Shown: positions 36,976-48,659, numbered from the stretch's first letter. The stretch: 64,000 bases of DNA from Aplectana chamaeleonis (GCA_029168955.1 JAPDOI010000957.1:1-64000), one strand, 5' to 3'. Notes: generated by a model not told the origin, from the letters alone. Program-made: numbers and translations.

Positions 36976-38661
36976 AAATTTCTTCTGCCAGGTGATCACA
37001 ATAACATTAAGAAAGTTCTTGCTGCAATTAAATGAGCTTTATAGATAGCTACAAGCTACACTCTAATCTTGATTCCGATTCCTCCCCCATACCACCATTT
37101 GTTTGACTACCGCCATGTTTTGACTTTATCGATCCCATTTTGGTTTGGACTCATTGGTTCTTCCCCTCTCCCCCCACTCTTGGACTCTTTTTCCTTTTTT
37201 CCACCATTTTCATGTCTCTTAATTCACGTAATATCCCATGTAGCTCTTTAGCAACAGTTCTCGCTCAAATTTCTCTTCTCATTGCTCTTTCTCATCGACA
37301 ATTCTGTTCCTCACTGAGGAGCCTCGGCAGAATTGTTTGGTAAAGTTCGTCTGCGGGTCGAGGCGAAACGAATTTTATCAACTTCTATTTCCTCTGCATC
37401 TATCTTTCCATCTCTTTCTTTGCCACTTTCAAGAAATCGCAGTTCCTGACGAAGATGGAAAAAATCGCAATTCCTCGATACAGGCACAATTTTTGGCAGC
37501 ACGAGAAGTCACGGCGTTGTGATCGTTTTTTTTGCGGTGCACCCCCCCCTTTCCAGCTTGAAAACTTGTGCGGCCCCCACCCGAAATCGTTTTCTCAAAA
37601 AAACATTTCCACTTCGAGATCGAGGCCACAACGACCCCCAGATTTCACGACCACAGCGATCGTTTTCGGCTCAAACTCAGATACAGGCAGCACAATTCCC
37701 GCGGTACTACTACCAGACGCCCTGTAACCCCTCCCGCTGTAGGCCAATGAATCGGTGGCGGGCGGTCGGCAGCGCCGTTCTGTTAAATGCCTCCCGTACA
37801 CGGTGAACAAGCACTCTGCCGCCCTTCTGCAACCACCTGACGGCTAATCTGATGACTGACAGAAGACAATCCAAAAGCAGTCTCCGGCACATTTACTTCG
37901 CGCGCACCAGATTTGGTTTTGAATCGGCCACGGGCGCAACCCCTTTTGAGAAAGCGAAGTTCAGAGTGGACGTAAAAATTAGCTCCAAAATGCATTCAAA
38001 AGAGCGCAAAAAGCTGGCGGGCAAGCTTAAAAATGATTTGGTATGGTTGCCTGATTTTCGAGAAAAATTTAAGAAACCGCTCGGTTTTGTTGTTAATCTC
38101 CTTTTTTTATTCAGTTAGCGTTCACGATCTTGTTGGTACCCCTAAAATTGAGCTAGGAGGCTCATTTTTAGAAATGAGGCTGGAAATGTATGCAGGTCGC
38201 TCCTTTTCCATTTTGAACTTGATACCTTAACTTTGAAGGGTACCTAAAAATCGTGGGTTTACATACTAAATTAGCCGTGGGGCACAAAAACTGCTTGGCG
38301 AAGGTACGGCTCTGGAGACCAGGGTGTGTGGATGAATCTGTAGCTAATTAACACGGGTTGTCGAAGGTGAGTACTGAACGTGTCAGAACTCGTTCTCATG
38401 GCACGTCATCGATCGATAATCAAGATTATCGATTTTCGCGCTTTCTGCGCAAAATGCGGCGAGAAAAGGGGATTGCTGATGGGATTGGTTTTCTCGGTTG
38501 GGGAATTTGGCTCATCAGTCGTTATCGATAAATACCAATCTATAATATCGATTTTTCGCCTGTTGCATAAAATGCCGGTTTGATGTTCGATTGTTCATGG
38601 CTCTAACGTAGTCACTTGTTTGGGAAATTCTTCTCATCAAGCAAAATCGAATATTAATGAT

Positions 38662-40410
38662 AGGAGCTCTGGGATGAGTTCTGAAGCAGGTGTTTTCACC
38701 AGTAATTCAATTTTAAATTTTCATTTTTGTGGAGGAAACCTGAAATTCAAACGATTTTCACATTTTTGGTACAATTCTATGTAGTGGAGCAGAAAATACA
38801 TTAAATTCGAATAGAAATCTGGAAAGAAATTCAGAATTAGTAGTTTTAATGAAAATTCGACTTTGGTTTTTTCATTTTTTTTTGGGAAACCTACCCAAAG
38901 TTCTCATTAATTCCATGTTTCCGATACAATTCTACAGATGTTTTCGGAAAGTAATGCACTGACTGAATATGATACTGAATTTTATGAGGTTTCATACTGG
39001 TTAGGGTTCCAGCCCCTGACAAATGTGATCGATAATCGGCCTGGGTGGGTTGCGGGTTGGTAGAGCGACTTGGCGTAGGGAATTACCTGGCATGCGAGGG
39101 GTAGAGGGCCGAACGGCGGGGTGCTCATACACCAATTCCTAAAATTGTATTTATTCAATATAGTTATTGAATTCGAGATATTATGGAGTTCTAGAAGGGT
39201 TCTTGAATGAGTTCTGATCCGGTCTCTTCACAAGAAATTCAATTTTAAAATTTCGTTTTTTTGTAGGAAAAAATCAAAGTTTTCAAAATTACCACAATGC
39301 GGACTGGATTCTGCGTAGCTAAGCTAGAAAAACCTTTTCTCGCGACTGGAGCTCCAATAGTAAGAAAATCCAGAAGTGTTCAAGAAAGAAATTCAAAACT
39401 GGTAATTCTATTGAAAATTCAGTTTTTACTTTTCTTTTTTTTTGGGAGAAAAGTGGAAAACTTCCTAGATTATCTAATTCTTGAAACAATCTCTTGTGAC
39501 GAGAATAATGGGATTCAAAGAAGGTTCTGGTATCAAAACTAAAAAATTGTTCTAATAATGAAAATTCAACTTTGAAATTTTTAATTTTTTTTTTTCGCGG
39601 AATGAATTTTTTTAATCAGCAATTTTCAAATGAATGCTGATGAAATTTATGCGCTCTACATGAGCAGTGAAACAATCCTAGAATGTTTTCACACTGAAAA
39701 TGGAAATAAAGAGAAAATTTAAATTTCAGATTTAATTTGATTTTCCGGGAAAAAAAGATTGAAGATTTTTACGACTCCCACATTTTCGAAATAAAATCAT
39801 ATAATGAAAGAATTCGAAGGAATTCATACATGGGATTCAAAGAGAAATCTGGAAAGAAATTTAAAATTTGTTGTCTCAGTAAAATTTCACTTTCGATAGT
39901 TTAATTAATTTTTTGAAGAATAATTGGAAAATGTTAGGAATTCTATATTTTTGAGACAATTTCGGACCAATTTTTTGCGCTATACACGAAGAATATAGAA
40001 CTCGAGGAGTATTTCAGCGTGAAAACTGAAATTGGTCACTTTATGAAAATTTTAATTTTTGAATAAAATTTTTTGGACTGTTCATTTTTGGTGCATTTCC
40101 GTACACTGGCTGATTCTGGACATGATTTTTTCGTGTGAGGACAAAAAACAAAGATTGCAAAGCGAATTCCTTACATGCTTGTTGGAATGCGCTCTGATAC
40201 CTACCTTTTTTAATGTGAAATCAAATAATTAACCAAATTTCAAGGCGCAATTTCCGTTTGACTTTTAATACCTGAATTCTCCTCAAAGTTTTGCTATTTA
40301 TGTTAAAATAAGTCACTAATATAGAAGAACTTCGTGATTTTGCCACGCTAAAATCCATAAATTGTTAGGAGAAATGACTTTTTTATGAATTTTTATGAAT
40401 TTTTTCGCTG
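38662..40410. repeat. AT-rich degenerate tandem region, period roughly 140-185 bp
   Basis: Recurring landmarks are (T)GAAAATTCAACTTT, a T-rich run ending TTTTTGGG or similar, ACAATTCT, and TCTGGAAAGAAATTCAAAA. They appear near 38700, 38840, 39225, 39395, 39545, 39700, 39870 and 40025. About 38990-39160 is GC-richer and breaks the pattern. No coding frame of note is present. Confidence 0.6.
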
Positions 40411-40802
40411 TCAAAATGTTTCAGAAGAAACACAGAGGATAAAAAATGGCATGTGAATGTGCTAAATACGAGAGAACGTGAAGAAATCCACTTATAACAA
40501 CACTTAAACGCCAGCCCCATTTGGACACGAGGGACATTGGATGGCTATCGTAGCCCAAAATCTTCCACTGAGTTCCATTTTGAAATTTTATACATTCGGT
40601 AGATCGCATTTTTGATGCTGATTCCAAATTTGGCTTCCATTTTCCGATTGGACCACTTTGAAGCAAGTTATTCAAAACGACGCCAAGCGGCGCGCTCCGG
40701 CGCTCTAGCGCGCCCAATGACCAAAAGATACGGGCGGTATAGTAGAGCTCTCATTATATGGGGAAAACTCGGGAACGAAATTCATTGTGAGCGATGCCTT
40801 TA
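40411..40802. other. No gene; short GC-rich hairpin
   Basis: GGCGCGCT (40689-40696) pairs with AGCGCGCC (40707-40714). The segment ends GATGCCTTTAA, possibly the end of another TTAAAGGC-type element back to back with the next one. Confidence 0.4.
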
Positions 40803-41263
40803 AAGGCAGTGTTCACGAAGAAAAAGTTGCACGTTTTTTGGCTAAAACGTAAGCTTTTGGTCCCTCTAAGAAGATTAAGAACGGAAGTGCGACGAAAAAC
40901 GGTCAGTAAGTGGGTGAAAATTTCGTGGGCCAGCCAACCCATTGGGCCACTCCGCCCACGTCCTATAACAGTTTCCCTGAATTCGTGGTCAGATGAGCAA
41001 TGGTTTCCGATCAAAAGCCCCGTTCTTCCCTTCATTCTCAACTTCTCTCTTTAGTCAGATCAGCTCGCACACCTCGGCTGCAAAACGGTAGTTACAAGCC
41101 TCGGACAACTCGTCCACAATGCTTCCCTTGCTGGATTTCGAGGGACCATAACTTTCCAGTGGGTCCTGTACGATTCCAGGGACATCATTGAAATCAGCAT
41201 GGGACCATTTTCAAAATAGGCGTAAAAACGGATAAAAGATTTCTATCGTGAACATTGCCTTTG
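40801..41263. mobile_element. MITE, family B (ends TTAAAGGCAGTGTTCACGA)
   Basis: The left end is TTAAAGGCAGTGTTCACGA and the right end is TCGTGAACATTGCCTTTGA, inverted. The interior includes CCGCCCACGTCCTATAACAG and the conserved block ACAAGCCTCGGACAACTCGT. Relatives lie at 53425-53624, 61573-62012 and 62055-62532. Confidence 0.75.
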
Positions 41264-41399
41264 AGACTAAATTACTACCACCCCTGGAAACGTTTAAGTC
41301 CCTAAAAATTTATTGATTTTCGCTTTTCAATCCACGAATTTAGGATCAAGAATCGGAGAGTGACGTCCCTTACCGTCCCTTTTATCGTGAACACTGCCT
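41264..41399. repeat. Dispersed segment shared with 62533-62650
   Basis: The segment ACTAAATTACTACCACCCCT to GAGTGACGTCCCTTACC matches 62533-62650 closely and in both places directly follows a family B end. Here it ends with another inverted terminus (ATCGTGAACACTGCCTTTAA), so it belongs to a longer family member. Confidence 0.6.
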
Positions 41400-41881
41400 T
41401 TAAAGGCACAGTCCAACCTCAGAATCGGTTTTCAGTTTTTCTAGCTATCTTAAAAACGGCCTCACGCTGATTCCAATAACATCTTTGGAATCGTTCAGAA
41501 CCCCTTGGGAACGGAGTTATGGCCTCTCAAAAATTAAGCTGCGAAAGCATGGTGGACGAGTTGTCCGAGGCTTGTAACTCCCGTCATTTGCAAACGCTGT
41601 ATGCGAGCTGACATGAATGAAGAGAGAGGCTGAGAATGAAGGGAAAAACGGGGCTACTGATTGGAAATCGCTCATCTCGCCACTGTTGAGCTCGAAAGAT
41701 CGTAAAAGGGGCGTGTCAAAGTGGCTTCTCGAAATGGGCGCCCCAGGGTGGCTTCCTCCTATATCTCGCTTATTCGTAGGAAATGAGAGCTCGCACTTGG
41801 CAAGAGGTATACGGGGTGGGTCTACTTCACAATGATGTGGGAATCTAAGATTTCGTCCCTGACCTTGGACTGAGCCTTTAA
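41400..41881. mobile_element. MITE, family C (ends TTAAAGGCACAGTCCAA), complete copy
   Basis: The left end is TTAAAGGCACAGTCCAACC and the right end is GGACTGAGCCTTTAA. The interior holds CTTGTAACTCCCGTCATTTG and CATCTTTGGAATCGTTCAG, shared with family B and with 57054-57389 and 60330-60822. Its right end is the source type for the fragment that starts the minisatellite at 7938. Confidence 0.75.
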
Positions 41882-43984
41882 GGGAAGGAAGGACGGAAGG
41901 GGTCGTGAACTTCATCCCGGTAGCAGCCAACGATCTACCGCTGGCTTCTTATGTTTTGCTTTCTGATCCCACATTTTCATACCCGACGCCCTGCTGTAAA
42001 TGTCCGGCAGGGTAGTTCATACGGACAGCAACTTTTGGGTAGACTGAAGTCAGTCAACACCGTTTTAGCAAACTAATCCGCCTCAGGAAGTTCGAAAATA
42101 AAAAGTTTTCTTGAGCGAAAACTTCGCTTGGTCTCGCTATTACCACTATACAAAATGTACTTTCAGCTCACAGGTCAACTCTGGGTAAATTCGGCAGAGG
42201 CGCGCTGTGCTCCGTCAAGGTTTTTCGTTTATACTCGCTTCGCTTGGGAGGAGGGGGTACTTTGGAGCGCTGAATGCTGACATGAGGTCCGAATTCCAGC
42301 TACTAATAGAGTATTGTAGGTACAGAGTAATTCTACTACCGTGACCTCCCGTTCTTTACCTATACCTTTTTGGGATCTAGGTTAAGGGGCGAGTCATTCG
42401 CGAGCGATAGTACATATGACACGAGGATTTTGTCAAGAGAATTGATTCTGCTCGGGTCAGACAATGGTAGAACGAGTTCCCTGATCAGCTCCTCACTTGC
42501 GTGTACCAGGCGCCCTACTCAGAAAAAAACCTGCCCCAGAATACGCGCAGGGTCATGCTCACGTTGTGATGATCACCGAGGGGCCACAGTCATGGATGCA
42601 GAGTGGAGGGGGACAGTAGGCCTCCAGCTAACCGGAAATTCGGCTGCAACATCATCATTGGAAGTCGATCCTTCGATGGCAGGGACAAATTTAATGCCTA
42701 GAACAACATCTCAATTCATGCCCGAGAACTCTCCTAAAGTATTGACATCAAACTTCTCTCACAACATTACCAAATCTCACATTAGGATGGAAACCGGACC
42801 GCTAGCTCTTGCATTCAGAGCAGAGATGAGAAAATTGACAACAACGTTTGAAAAAATTCTGGATTGGGTGCGCAAAGCGGGATGAGTACCGTATTTAAAG
42901 AAAGTAATTTTAGTATTAGTATTAGATGAATGAACGTTTTTGTGTGTTCCGCCGTATGAAAACATTCTGCAAATTAGGTAATGAAGTTGTTGCAATAAAT
43001 CATTTCGGTCAATTTGACAGTGGGCATCGAATTGTACAGTCCGTCATCTTGCCCAGCACACGCTATACCTAAACTAGTCTTCCAAAAATCGACAAGCAGA
43101 TGTCAGACTCGTGTTCTGCACCTTCAGCAACACTCAAGTCCAAAGTCCAGTCAAATTCGAGATATTGACTAAAACTCGAAAAAATTTATTTGAAGAACCT
43201 GTTTGGAAATCGTGAAAATTTTTTGGCTCGGACCGGACCACTGTAGTGTTTATTTTGATAAGGAACAGTAAAAAAAGTTGTTGCCCGACTCCCAGGTCCA
43301 TTGGTCCCGTTTGAGCAGAACACGAAAATTGTGATTGCCAATACATCACGTTGTGATTTGGAGGCAATGTTTCGCTCTAAATTTTTCCCTCGAAAGTTTT
43401 TGGAAAAGACCTCTCGACCGCTTCTTCGAACCTCACCCGGTCGGGTCTTTTTGAAGAAAATCACCAAAAGACGTTAATGGTCCACTCTCAGATTGATTGG
43501 TCTCATTTCTCGGATAAAAACAGCCCACTTCCCGCCGGTCAAGTCGGGCTAGTCGACTTCGCGCGGCAACAAATTCGTGAGCGTAGCACAGCGCACCACT
43601 TCCCGCGGAGAAAGAGGCTTTCCCATCTTCCCGCGGAGTGTCGGCGGGCGATCGGCTATTCCTTTGGTTCATCAAACACTCACTCATCTTTTCCCACTTT
43701 GATATCATCATTGCACCACCAACTAGAGTGGAGCCAATGAACGATTGCTGAGCAGAGAACGCTGTGTTGAGACTCTTTCCAAAACCCGCGCTGTGTGCGA
43801 CGCTGGTTTTGGACAGGTGAGCCACTGTCCGTTGATGCTGCGAACGAAGACTGCAAGAGCCATGAGTGTAGCAAGCATCCCTCTGTAAGCTCACTACTTA
43901 CTTGTCAAGAGCAGTTCGAGATGAAGTCCCCAGAAGCGGATTTTCGAAATTTTGCTGCAACAGACCTTTACTTGAAGGGTGATC
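41882..43984. other. Inverted-repeat spacer, right part; mostly unassigned
   Basis: Apart from the 171-codon ORF at 42370-42885, a 153-codon minus-strand ORF at 43433-43894 is present. It is rich in Ser/Arg/Ala and has no recognised motif. I would not call it a gene. No RNA gene or transposon end was seen. Confidence 0.4.
42370..42885 (+). CDS. Unrecognised ORF of 171 codons
   Basis: The longest non-repeat ORF in the window lies in the spacer of the inverted repeat. The product is Ser/Thr/Arg-rich with a more protein-like C-terminal half (SHIRMETGPLALAFRAEMRK, then LTTTFEKILDWVRKAG). No domain, signal peptide or membrane segment was recognised, and no repeat copy was seen. It could be a chance ORF, a decayed transposon gene, or an exon of a nested gene on the strand opposite to him-4. 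The start is uncertain. Confidence 0.25.
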   Translation: MGSRLRGESFASDSTYDTRILSRELILLGSDNGRTSSLISSSLACTRRPTQKKTCPRIRAGSCSRCDDHRGATVMDAEWRGTVGLQLTGNSAATSSLEVDPSMAGTNLMPRTTSQFMPENSPKVLTSNFSHNITKSHIRMETGPLALAFRAEMRKLTTTFEKILDWVRKAG

Positions 43985-44554
43985 TCTGAAAATTTAGCTT
44001 CCTGGCAGAAGTAACGATTTGGCAATGCCATTAAGAAGTCAAAAAGAGTATCAAAAGATCCTGAAATATCTTAGAAATTGATTTGACGTAAAATAGTCTG
44101 GAGAAACAAAAAAAGCTAGGAGATGAAGTGAAATAAATAAAAATACGATTTGGAGGTCAATGGCAGATAAGGGATCGGATTCACAACCTTCTCCGCTAAA
44201 CTTTTCCAAGCAAAATCAAGCGCGATATGGATCGGAGCGTTGCATTCACCTAGCTTGACCTATGCTAGTTCCCTTACTACAGCTTTCAAAAATGGCTTAA
44301 TGTTCCCGTTGCGCGCTTGATTTCACTTTGATACATAAGTTTATCGTTATCGGAGCAGCTTATAAAATCCGATCCCTCGTCTGTCACTGAGCTCCTAGTT
44401 TGGTCATTTCACTTTATCTCCTAGCTTTTTTATTACTCCAGGCTATTTTACGCCAAATCATTTCTAAGATGCTTCAGGATATTTTTGGAACATTTCAGAC
44501 TTCTTAATGACATTGCCAAATCGTTACTTTTGCCAGGAAGCTAGATTTTCAGAA
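43985..44554. mobile_element. Palindromic element E, copy 1
   Basis: Inverted arms of about 270 bp meet near 44275. The left end CTGAAAATTTAGCTTCCTGG mirrors the right end CCAGGAAGCTAGATTTTCAG. AGCTAGGAGATGAAGTGAAA mirrors TTTCACTTTATCTCCTAGCT. A second copy at 58494-59018 has the same neighbour (the 3' part of the retroelement arm), so E may be the 3' terminal structure of that element. Confidence 0.75.
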
Positions 44555-44746
44555 ATTTCACTATTTTTCATGAAGGTTTCCTTTCTGACTTCAATTTTGC
44601 TCCACGATTACCATTTTGGAATGATGAAACATCTAACACACGATATTGTCGTATGACTACAACTTTCGAAACTTATGACCCACAACCATGAAAAATATCC
44701 CTCATCGCCGAACTTTGCGCAACAGGTGAAAAGTCTATATTATTTA

Positions 44747-47711
44747 TCATTAATATTCGATTTTGCTTGATGAGAAGAATTTCCGAAACAAGTGACTACG
44801 TTAGAGCCACGAACAATCGAAAATCAAACCGGCATTTTATGCAACTGGCGAAAAATCGATATTATAGATTGGTATTTATCGATAATGACTGATGAGCCAA
44901 ATTCCCCAACCGAGAAAACCAATCCCATCAGCAATCCCCTTTTCTCGCCACATTTTGCGCAGAAAGCGCGAAAATCGATAATCTTTATTATCGATCGATG
45001 ACGTGCCATGAGAATGAGTTCTGACACGTTCAGTACTCACCTTCGACAACCTGTGTTAATTGGCTACAGATTCATCCACACACCCTGGTCTCCAGAGCCG
45101 TAGCTTCTCCAAGCAGTTTCTGTGCCCCACGGCTAATTTAGTATGTAAACCCGCGATTTTTAGGTACCCTTCAAAGTTAAGGTATCAAGTTCAAAATGGA
45201 AAAGGAGCGACCTGCATACATTTCCAGCCTCATTTCTAAAAATGAGCCTCCTAGCTCAATTTTAGGGGTACCAACAAGATCGTGAACGCTAACTGAATAA
45301 AAAAAGGAGATTACCAACAAAACCGAGCGGTTTCTTAAATTTTTCTCGAAAATCAGGCAACCATACCAAATCATTTTTAAGCTTGCCCGCCAGCTTTTTG
45401 CGCTCTTTTGAATGCATTTTGGAGCTAATTTTACGTCCACTCTGAACTTCGCTTTCTCAAAGGGTTGCGCCGTGGCCGATTCAAAACCAAATCTGGTGCG
45501 CGCGAAGTAAATGTGCCGGAGACTGCTTTTGGATTGTCTTCTGTCAGTCATCAGATTAGCCGTCAGGTGGTTGCAGAAGGGCGGCAGAGTGCTTGTTCAC
45601 CGTGTACGGGAGGCATTTAACAGAACGGCGCTGCCGACCGCCCGCCACCGATTCATTGGCCTACAGCGGAGGGGGTTACAGGGCGTCTGGTAGTAGTACC
45701 GCGGGAATTGTGCTGCCTGTATCTGAGTTTGAGCCGAAAACGATCGCTGTGGTCGTGAAATCTGGGGTCGTTGTGGCCTCGATCTCGAAGTGGAAATGTT
45801 TTTGAGAAAACGATTTCCGGGTGGGGGCCGCACAAGTTTTCAAGCTGGAAAGGGGTGCACCGCAAAAACGATCACAACGCCGTGACTTCTCGTGCTGCCA
45901 AAAATTGTGCCTGTATCGAGGAATTGCGATTTTTTCCATCTTCGTCAGGAACTGCGATTTCTTGAAAGTGGCAAAGAAAGAGATGGAAAGATAGATGCAG
46001 AGGAAATAGAAGTTGATAAAATTTGTTTCGCCTCTACCCGCAGACGAACTTTACCAAACAATTCTGCCGAGGCTCCTCAGTGAGGAACAGAATTGTCGAT
46101 GAGAAAGAGCAATGAGAAGAGGAAGTTGAGCGAGAACTGTTGCTAAAGAGCTACATGGGATATTACGTGAATTAAGAGACATGAAAATGGTGGAAAAAAG
46201 GAAAAAGAGTCCAAGAGTGGGGGCAGAGGGGAAGAACCAATGAGTCCAAACCAAAATGGGATCGATAAAGTCAAAACATGGCGGTAGTCAAACAAATGGT
46301 GGTATGGGGGAGGAATCGGAATCAAGATTAGAGTGTAGCTTGTAGCTATCTATAAAGCTCATTTAATAGCAGCAAGAACTTTCTTAATGTTATTGTGATC
46401 ATCTGGCAGAAGAAATTTTTATGAAACTTTTTTGTTACGATAGATACATTTGACTTTGTTTACAGTAATGAATTCAGAAGAGTATCCATTATGCAAAAGT
46501 GAGTTTTTCAACTCTTTTAAATTATCAATGAAAAATCCCACCTCAGAACAGACATTGGCTATCCTCAAGGTCTCCGTGTATATTATTGAGGCCTTGATGA
46601 TAACAGAAACTGCCGAACCTGACTGCGGAAATTTCTTAAAGGCAGTGGCCGCGATAAAATATGCTTGTCTAATTTTCCTCTCTAAACGCTTTTCTGAGTT
46701 TAGAGAAGTAGGGCCTATAAGAAAAAATCGCGAAAATACCGCTGTTCCGGGCCGAATTTGAAGCCTGAACTTTCTTGTCTTTTGATGGTGGACGAGCCCA
46801 CTCCACATCATCGGCATCTCTAATATCAAGAACATCAGCTCACTTGAATTCAAACTTCAATCAATAAGCATTAACTTTCGGACTGACTTGCTCGAATATT
46901 TATGTACTAATTTAGTCAAAAACATTGACTGAAGTGCTTGCTTTCATTGTTTAACTGTTTTTAGGGTAAATTCGCATTTATTTCTTTTTCTGAATGTCGA
47001 TGAGTTTTGACTGCTCGGCATGAGACTGCGATCTTTTTGGGAGGCGCTGTGCACGCGTGCACGAACTGGCATCTTTGGGCCCTTAAAACTCTAATTCTAG
47101 CTCGTTTTTCACCGCGCTACCTTCATAGTTTTTTAGCTGTTTTCGATCTGAGCTGATTTTTGTAGTTTTTTTTTCTTCGATAACGTTTTTCATCGTGACC
47201 ACTGCCTTCAACGAGGAAATCAAAGTCGTCCGTTTTATTGTATAAATTAGTCAAAATTCCGTTACTGTCTATTTTAATTTTGATATCTAAGTAGTTGGTG
47301 TGGAAATTGTCCCTATGGGTTCTTTTGATCTCTAACAAATTATTGTAAACAACAACTAACAGGTCTTCTAAATATTTGTCCGTCTTGTTATGAATGATTA
47401 ATAAGTCATCCATATACCTATACGGCTCAAATAAAACATTACGATCAAAAGACAAAGTTTTGGAAAATTTGAACTCCATCACTGATAAAACCAAGTCTGC
47501 TAGGATGGGGCTAAAATTACCGCCCTGTAGATCCCTTTGTTTCTGTTTAAGAACGACGCTACCGAAAAAACAGTAGCTATTATTGACAACGTAGTCAATG
47601 TAGTAGATTAAGTCATGTTTAGTATAATATCTGTAACTACTGTTTTTCGCTTGGTTGTCCGTGTAGAAAGACTGACTTGCGATAAAAATTTTATTAGCAT
47701 TTTTAAAGCAT
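44747..47711 (-). repeat. Right arm of the 3-kb inverted repeat (retroelement copy 2)
   Basis: The reverse complement of 35661-38661. Unlike the left arm it continues past the inner boundary (44555-44746) into palindromic element E. The stretch 44555-44746 is matched again at about 58330-58493 in the third copy, so this arm preserves more of the element. Confidence 0.9.
46419..46853 (-). pseudogene. Probable RT C-terminal segment of the Penelope-like element (copy 2)
   Basis: The counterpart of 36568-36975, with the same SEKRLERKIRQAYF and TETLRIANVCSEVGFFIDNL blocks and the same stop. The 5' part of the frame differs from copy 1 by small changes near 46780-46853. No GIY-YIG endonuclease follows. 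Confidence 0.5.
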
Positions 47712-47731
47712 ATGTTGGCCAAATAACTCAT
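47123..47731 (-). pseudogene. Reverse transcriptase fragment, Penelope-like (copy 2)
   Basis: The minus-strand frame from 47731 carries the same blocks as copy 1: GGNFSPILADL, the YMDD box (47405-47416) and TNYLDIKIKID. It extends about 7 codons beyond the repeat boundary at 47711 (MSYLANI), and a TGA closes the frame further upstream, so it is truncated at the 5' side too. A ninth A in the poly-A tract near 47170 shifts the end of the frame relative to copy 1, and it stops at 47123. Both catalytic aspartates of YMDD are intact, but without motif A and the thumb in frame it is not active as it stands. Confidence 0.75.
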
Positions 47732-48437
47732 ACAGTCAATAATATTATAGTAGTATGAAGTAGGTTGGTGAACATATCAATATGTTGGAATTACACAGCG
47801 AACTCCTATGTAAAGGCGTTAGATAAATCGGAATATTACCTTTTCGGATGATAGACTACTCGACTTACACGAAAATCACGTTTTCCGCATTATCGACTAA
47901 ATCGAGTAAGTCGAAAATCGCAATTTCTCAAGCGATCGACTTTTTATTTTACATTCAGCTTTTCGAATGATCGACTAAATCGATTCAATCGATGTCGACT
48001 TTTATCAATCGGATGATGATTCGATAATTCGATTCGGCCCAAGCAGTTATTATCAACTCAAGTAGTATAGTACTTGATATATGAACGCCCTTTGGCGTTG
48101 GAATGTTTCGTAATTGTTCTTCCTTCTCACAGCTTTCAAACGAATTGATGCTGGGTCAGCTGTTGGCCCAGTTTACATCGACACCTAACGAGCAATCTGA
48201 ACACTAAAGGAGATATCACATTTCTGAGCGATGTCCGTCTGCGAGCAGGAAATGACCTCAGACGACATCGCAAGTTGATTGCTTCATTCATTACCAGAGT
48301 TCTACAGGTAATACGACGTGTTGATAGAAAAGGCTCTGACGATTGAACCAAAATCATCCTCAATCTACTTTCCTAAAAAGCCTTCAAACCTCATGTCTCG
48401 CCCAAAGTAATGAGTTTGAAAATTTTGAAACATTTTC
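47712..48437. other. No clear gene; ATCGA-rich stretch at about 47860-48030
   Basis: The 47860-48030 stretch is dense in ATCGACT/AGTCGA/GATCGACT words, a degenerate simple repeat. A short open stretch at 48206-48315 (plus) reads like protein (GDITFLSDVRLRAGN, then DLRRHRKLIASF) and is followed by GTAATA. It has no recognised homologue. Confidence 0.4.
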
Positions 48438-48659
48438 ATGCATTTGTACCTCATCCAACCTAGTTATTCCCCGGGCATGTCACATACAAACTACCATTTG
48501 TTGCAGTCGCATCAGAATCATATGGAAGACAAGAACTTCGACAAGTTGGACCATATCAAAATGGATGTGGGAGATTTTTTCATGTATAAACCTCCAGACT
48601 GCCACGCACATGGTATATTACCAGCAAGATGGCAATACGTACTCGACAACAACGATTGA
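48438..48659 (+). pseudogene. Mariner-type transposase C-terminal fragment
   Basis: The frame reads PSYSPGMSHTNYHLLQSHQN, then HMEDKNFDKLDHIKMDVGDF, then PARWQYVLDNND and a stop. It aligns by eye to the end of mariner transposases: PYSPDLAPSDYH, the basic helix, DFF, and LPxRWQKVIDNDG. In active mariners the last aspartate of the SPDLAPSD motif is the third catalytic residue. Here it is Asn, and the SPD aspartate is Gly. The N-terminal DNA-binding and first two catalytic parts are absent upstream. It is a dead remnant within him-4 intron 2. Confidence 0.7.

Larger units (their letters stand above)
35661..38661 (+). repeat. Left arm of a 3-kb inverted repeat (retroelement copy 1)
   Basis: This arm is the reverse complement of 44747-47711, with very few differences seen when scanning. 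Matching begins at CATATGCTTTAAAAATGC and ends near TCGAATATTAATGAT. It contains reverse-transcriptase remains, a pyrimidine-rich stretch (37080-37260), and near its inner end diverged repeats of an ATCGAT/TTTTCGC/GCAAAATGCGG unit about 100-130 bp apart. Confidence 0.9.

Noticed and set aside
37055..37892. Multiple 60-95-codon ORFs in the inverted-repeat arms (both strands, repeated at 45500-46325)
   Set aside because: They are short, overlap on both strands, match no motif, and appear twice only because the arms are duplicated.
38990..39160. tRNA-like words (GGTTGGTAGAGCG and GGTTCCAGCCCC)
   Set aside because: The order and spacing do not fit an A box followed by a B box, and no cloverleaf could be drawn.
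44880..44930. Hammerhead ribozyme core in the retroelement (CTGATGAG ... GAGAAAAC), as known from Penelope-like terminal repeats
   Set aside because: Stem II does not pair and the GAAA is not positioned right after it. The third copy (58150-58165 region) does not restore pairing.
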